This document shows positions 6,446 through 7,472 of a DNA stretch of 7,472 bases, in pieces; positions within the stretch are counted from its first letter, which is position 1; every line of letters starts with the position of its first letter. The notes beneath the pieces were generated by a model. That model was not told the origin of the DNA and did no database searches. It saw only the letters and a list, made by a program, of their open reading frames with translations. The translations under genes and the position numbers were made by a program. Source of the stretch: an uncultured Chitinophagaceae bacterium (GTDB lineage Bacteria; Bacteroidota; Bacteroidia; Chitinophagales; Chitinophagaceae); contig CAMPGG010000165.1 of the NCBI GenBank assembly GCA_946885335.1, positions 1 through 7,472 of the forward strand, written 5' to 3'.

Positions 6446-7346
6446 TATTGGAAGTAATGCCGCCCGGTTATTGATTTCTGAAGTAAGAATGAGTAACCAG
6501 GACAAACCTGAATTTAATAAATTATCCCTGGTTCGTGTTCCCTTGCGATTGGGTTTTGATGTTTTTGAAAATGGAAATATTTCAGAAGATAAAATTGAAA
6601 TGTTTATTAAAACAATCAAAGCTTATAAGTTTTTACTGGATGTATATGAAGTAAAAGATTTTAAAGCATGTGCCACCTCAGCCATGCGGGATGCAACCAA
6701 CGCCAAAGAGATCATTGACCGCATAGAAGCTGAAACGGGCATAACCATTACCGTTATATCCGGTAAAGATGAAGCTTCATTCATTTATGATAATCATATT
6801 GCCGAAAACATGAATGATGAGGACAGTTATCTTTATATTGATGTAGGTGGCGGTAGCACGGAACTGACTTATTTCAGTGATGGCAAATTGATTTTTAAAG
6901 AATCTTTCAACATCGGTACGATCCGTTTATTAAAAAACCAGGTTTCCGAAAAAGAATGGGACGATATGAAAGATTTCATCAGGAAAAACACCACCGGTTA
7001 CCACCATGTTACAGCCATTGGTTCCGGGGGAAATATCAATAAAGTTTTTTCCTTATCAAAACGAAAAGAAGGCAAGCCCCTATCCCTTCAATTATTGAGA
7101 GATTATTACAAAGAATTCAGCAATCTTTCATTGGCGCAAAGAATTTCCATGTATCGTTTAAGAGAAGATCGGGCGGATGTATTGGTCCCTGCCCTGTTGA
7201 TATATGTAAACGTAATGCGTTGGGCCGATGCGGAAGAAATTTATGTTCCTAAAATTGGTTTGGCGGATGGCCTTATTCAATCCTTATATAATGAAATAAC
7301 CAGCCAGCCCGGCGAAACTTCAAAAACCTCTTATGTCAGTAAATAA
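6426..7346 (+). CDS. ppx: Ppx/GppA family phosphatase (probable exopolyphosphatase)
   Basis: A member of the ASKHA-fold Ppx/GppA family, which removes terminal phosphates from polyphosphate and, in some members, the 5' phosphate of pppGpp. Motifs: phosphate-binding DIGSNAARL at 7-15, [10 protein letters not shown] at 83-92, [10 protein letters not shown] at 112-121 with the acidic pair D115-E116 where the catalytic glutamate lies, [11 protein letters not shown] at 137-147, [10 protein letters not shown] at 197-206 and [11 protein letters not shown] at 246-256. At 306 residues it has only the two-lobed Ppx-GppA domain and lacks the C-terminal HD-like domain of E. coli Ppx (about 510 residues). 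The start is a GTG at 6426: an in-frame TAG lies at 6420-6422 and DIGSN begins at residue 7, so no other good start is possible. It overlaps the end of ppk1 by 20 nt and panB by 14 nt. The position after ppk1 favours polyphosphate as substrate; pppGpp hydrolysis is not excluded. Confidence 0.93.
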   Translation: MRLAAIDIGSNAARLLISEVRMSNQDKPEFNKLSLVRVPLRLGFDVFENGNISEDKIEMFIKTIKAYKFLLDVYEVKDFKACATSAMRDATNAKEIIDRIEAETGITITVISGKDEASFIYDNHIAENMNDEDSYLYIDVGGGSTELTYFSDGKLIFKESFNIGTIRLLKNQVSEKEWDDMKDFIRKNTTGYHHVTAIGSGGNINKVFSLSKRKEGKPLSLQLLRDYYKEFSNLSLAQRISMYRLREDRADVLVPALLIYVNVMRWADAEEIYVPKIGLADGLIQSLYNEITSQPGETSKTSYVSK

Positions 7347-7472
7347 AGAAGTAAAACGCATTACCACCAATACGCTTCAGAAAATGAAAAGTAATGGTGA
7401 AAAGATTTCTATGATCACCGCTTACGATTATTCATTTGCGGGCATTTTTGATGCGGCTGGTATTGATGTTAT
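7333..7472 (+). CDS. panB: 3-methyl-2-oxobutanoate hydroxymethyltransferase, N-terminal part
   Basis: 46 complete codons are visible before the window ends. The family enzyme adds a hydroxymethyl group from 5,10-methylenetetrahydrofolate to 2-oxoisovalerate, giving ketopantoate, the first committed step to pantothenate. The visible part has the characteristic N-terminus: a basic lead with [13 protein letters not shown] (7-19), then [13 protein letters not shown] (24-36), where TAYDY is the first strand of the TIM barrel, then AAGIDV (41-46). The catalytic and metal-binding residues lie beyond the edge. The ATG at 7333 gives the K-E-V-K-R-I-T-T lead usual for PanB of this phylum; M18 would be a later, less likely start. 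It overlaps the ppx stop by 14 nt, so translation is probably coupled. It is separated from panC and panD by four unrelated genes. Confidence 0.92.
   Translation, partial: MSVNKEVKRITTNTLQKMKSNGEKISMITAYDYSFAGIFDAAGIDV

Overview
The window looks like chromosomal DNA of a Bacteroidota species, most likely Chitinophagaceae or a close relative. Four things point there: AT-rich coding sequence; no convincing Shine-Dalgarno sequences in front of genes; a TAnnTTTG-type -7 box (TACCTTTG) directly before panD; and a gene order I associate with this phylum (DUF4270 lipoprotein, short glycogen-synthase-like protein, panC, panD). The taxonomic call is inference from these signs only.

Layout. The left end (1-1376) carries two genes on the minus strand: a GT5-type glycogen/starch synthase-like protein of only 271 residues, and downstream of it the N-terminal part of a DUF4270-like lipoprotein that runs off the window. 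A 102-bp divergent intergenic region (1377-1478) separates them from a plus-strand series filling the rest: panC, panD, a YbhN/LPG-synthase-TM-type integral membrane protein, rfaE2 (heptose-1-phosphate adenylyltransferase domain), ppk1, a Ppx/GppA phosphatase, and the start of panB. Three junctions overlap: membrane protein/rfaE2 by 14 nt, ppk1/ppx by 20 nt and ppx/panB by 14 nt. The other gaps are 37, 77 and 67 nt. No gene-free stretch exceeds 300 bases.

How the genes fit together. PanB, PanC and PanD are three of the enzymes that make pantothenate for coenzyme A. Here panB is separated from panCD by envelope-related genes (membrane protein, RfaE2) and by a polyphosphate synthesis/degradation pair (Ppk1, Ppx). 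Compact spacing suggests at least partial co-transcription, but a promoter-like element sits immediately before panD, so internal promoters are likely. I see no tRNA, rRNA, CRISPR array, insertion sequence or other mobile element.

The window is mostly conserved housekeeping sequence, and I do not see a clearly new system. The points most worth a second look are the GT5-like protein that lacks the canonical ADP-glucose and catalytic motifs and is paired with a lipoprotein of unknown function; an unusual lysine-rich loop in Ppk1; a possibly leaderless panD transcript; and the coupled ppk1-ppx-panB junctions.
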